NCBI GenBank assembly: GCA_022496185.1
Contig: WTXG01000010.1
Span: 531,524-595,523 of the forward strand
Direction: 5' to 3'
Origin: Multifurca ochricompacta
Taxonomy: Eukaryota > Basidiomycota > Agaricomycetes > Russulales > Russulaceae
DNA: 64,000 bases
A model generated the notes under the pieces. That model ran no database searches. It was not told the origin of the DNA and saw only the letters and a list, made by a program, of their open reading frames with translations. Below, one piece after another: positions 62,944 to 64,000 of the stretch. The translations under genes and the position numbers were made by a program. Position 1 is the first letter of the stretch; each line of letters begins with the position of its first letter.

Positions 62944-64000
62944 TGTTGACACAGGATGTGTCTGGAGATGCTTCAGGCATCTAAGGATCGCTTCAGCTGT
63001 AGATTAGATTAGATTAGATTCCGGAGTATCGGACTTTTTATGTTATCTTTATTACACTTCTTTCCCTTCTTACTCAGCTGATTAGTGATGGACTTAGTAA
63101 TGCGCAGTAAGCATGTGATATCTCATTGGCCAATGGCCTTTATCCCTCTCTGTTTATTGTCCGGCACTTGTGGACTTATTCCCAGTGCGCACAGACCATT
63201 TCCCCTGGCCCCATGGGTATATAAGGGTGTCTGTTTCGTCTCTTTCACTTCAGAGTTCTTCTAACCTCTGAAGTGTAAGTTCCTTTTACTATACTCTTCT
63301 TTTACCTATGACTAACCGTCTTGTGTAGACTACTTGTCTTTTAGGTCAGTAGTATAGTTGTATAGAGTTCTTCTAACCTCTGAAGTACTACTTGTCTTTT
63401 AGCCTAACCCGCTACTAACCGCAGTCAGTATAACCAGCAGCATGATTGTTTGACAGGTTATGGGCCCTGCCGCTCATACTGATCTGTAATTCCTTTTGTT
63501 CATTACAGCCCAACTCGCTTCTTGCACATCAAGCTCACAAAGCTTCAAAGTCTTTCCCACCAGCTTTCTCTGTGAGCTTTCCTATTTACTGTCTGTGCAC
63601 CTTAACACCCCACAGGATGACGCAGTCTACTGCTCATCCTGAACTGTTTGGCTAGCCCTTCGGGGTTCTTGCAAAAGATGATGAGGGACCCTAAGCGGGT
63701 GAAACATCTTAAGCTCCTTGAGTGCGCACTAGGTATTAGTAACCTTCATAGTTGTAGCTGGGTCTTCGTCCATAGATAGTCTTAGTAGGCCTATAGCCAG
63801 AAGCTTGTGGCTTTAAGTCCAGCCAATGCTTGGCTCTGTCTGTAAGCCGGGTTTAGCGACCCGCATGCAGAGTTTAGGGTCTAGAACAAGGCATGGGTAG
63901 TCACTCCCATGACGCTTGGGCTCGATACAAGTAGGCTGCACTACTATAGTCTATACATAGTAGATATAGTCTTCATCTCTGGGCATAAGTATCCGTTGCC
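62944..64000 (+). mobile_element. LTR retrotransposon, 5' part (continues past window)
   Basis: Begins TGTTGACACAGG at the point where the gag copy is cut. An LTR of about 512 bp to TTGACA at 63455 is proposed; it has a GGTATATAAGG promoter at about 63,218 and a repeated segment, AGAGTTCTTCTAACCTCTGA, at about 63,252 and 63,363. The sequence GGTTATGGGCCC follows and could belong to the internal leader. The internal part up to 64,000 has no intact frame. Superfamily is undecided, possibly Ty1/copia. The LTR end is provisional. Confidence 0.55.

Overview
The window looks like a chromosome segment from an Agaricomycete (Basidiomycota) of undetermined genus. Genes are dense in small introns of about 50-70 bp. 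The families point the same way: a basidiomycete-type VWA protein, a DUF6535 membrane protein, an M36 fungalysin, a Zn2Cys6 factor, the chitin synthase chaperone Chs7 and a kinase fragment of a type expanded in mushrooms. No bacterial-style operon, CRISPR array or origin was seen.

Layout. Bases 1-8,045 hold, all on the plus strand, the 3' end of a large VWA-domain gene, a TMEM242-like protein, a DUF6535 protein and the kinetochore subunit Mis12/Mtw1. Bases 9,016-13,988 hold a secreted fungalysin (minus) and the divergent pair VPS29 (minus) / MDM35 (plus). A Zn2Cys6 regulator (minus) lies at 17.0-18.5 kb and a second divergent pair, dynein light chain roadblock (minus) / Atg14-domain protein (plus), at 20.6-23.0 kb. 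After a 4.6 kb gene-free stretch come a Ser/Pro-rich protein of unknown function (minus), an FAD-dependent monooxygenase (minus), GOLPH3/Vps74 (minus), an intron-containing tRNA-Trp, two proteins without assigned function, Chs7 (minus) and SMC5 (plus). Most of these are unrelated housekeeping genes; there is no obvious metabolic cluster. VPS29, VPS74, the Atg14-domain protein, roadblock and Chs7 all act in membrane traffic, but nothing shows that this grouping is functional.

From about 51.5 kb to the end the window is a stack of mobile elements that has destroyed a protein-kinase-like gene. The gene carries a 414 bp hAT-type MITE (8 bp target duplication), a 603 bp solo LTR (ATAGT duplication), and is cut at 53,917 by a Ty3/gypsy chromovirus. 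The chromovirus has its own insertions: a 220 bp mini-LTR containing a tRNA-like sequence and a 690 bp solo LTR, both in the reverse transcriptase region. It carries an unusual extra 3' ORF with several zinc knuckles. Its 3' LTR is followed directly by a second gag copy, which is cut by another LTR retrotransposon that runs off the window.

The most interesting items are: (1) two independent insertions, at 34.8 kb and 57.2 kb, of a very short LTR-like element with TGTTG...CAACA ends, perfect 5 bp target duplications and an internal tRNA-like sequence; (2) the zinc-knuckle ORF 3' of the chromodomain; (3) in-frame stops in the retroelement that are all TGA, mostly where arginine is expected; (4) micro-exons of 9, 17 and 18 nt in the VWA gene; (5) single-base frame breaks in otherwise well-conserved genes (SMC5, VPS74, MDM35, Zn2Cys6 factor), which may be sequencing or assembly errors.
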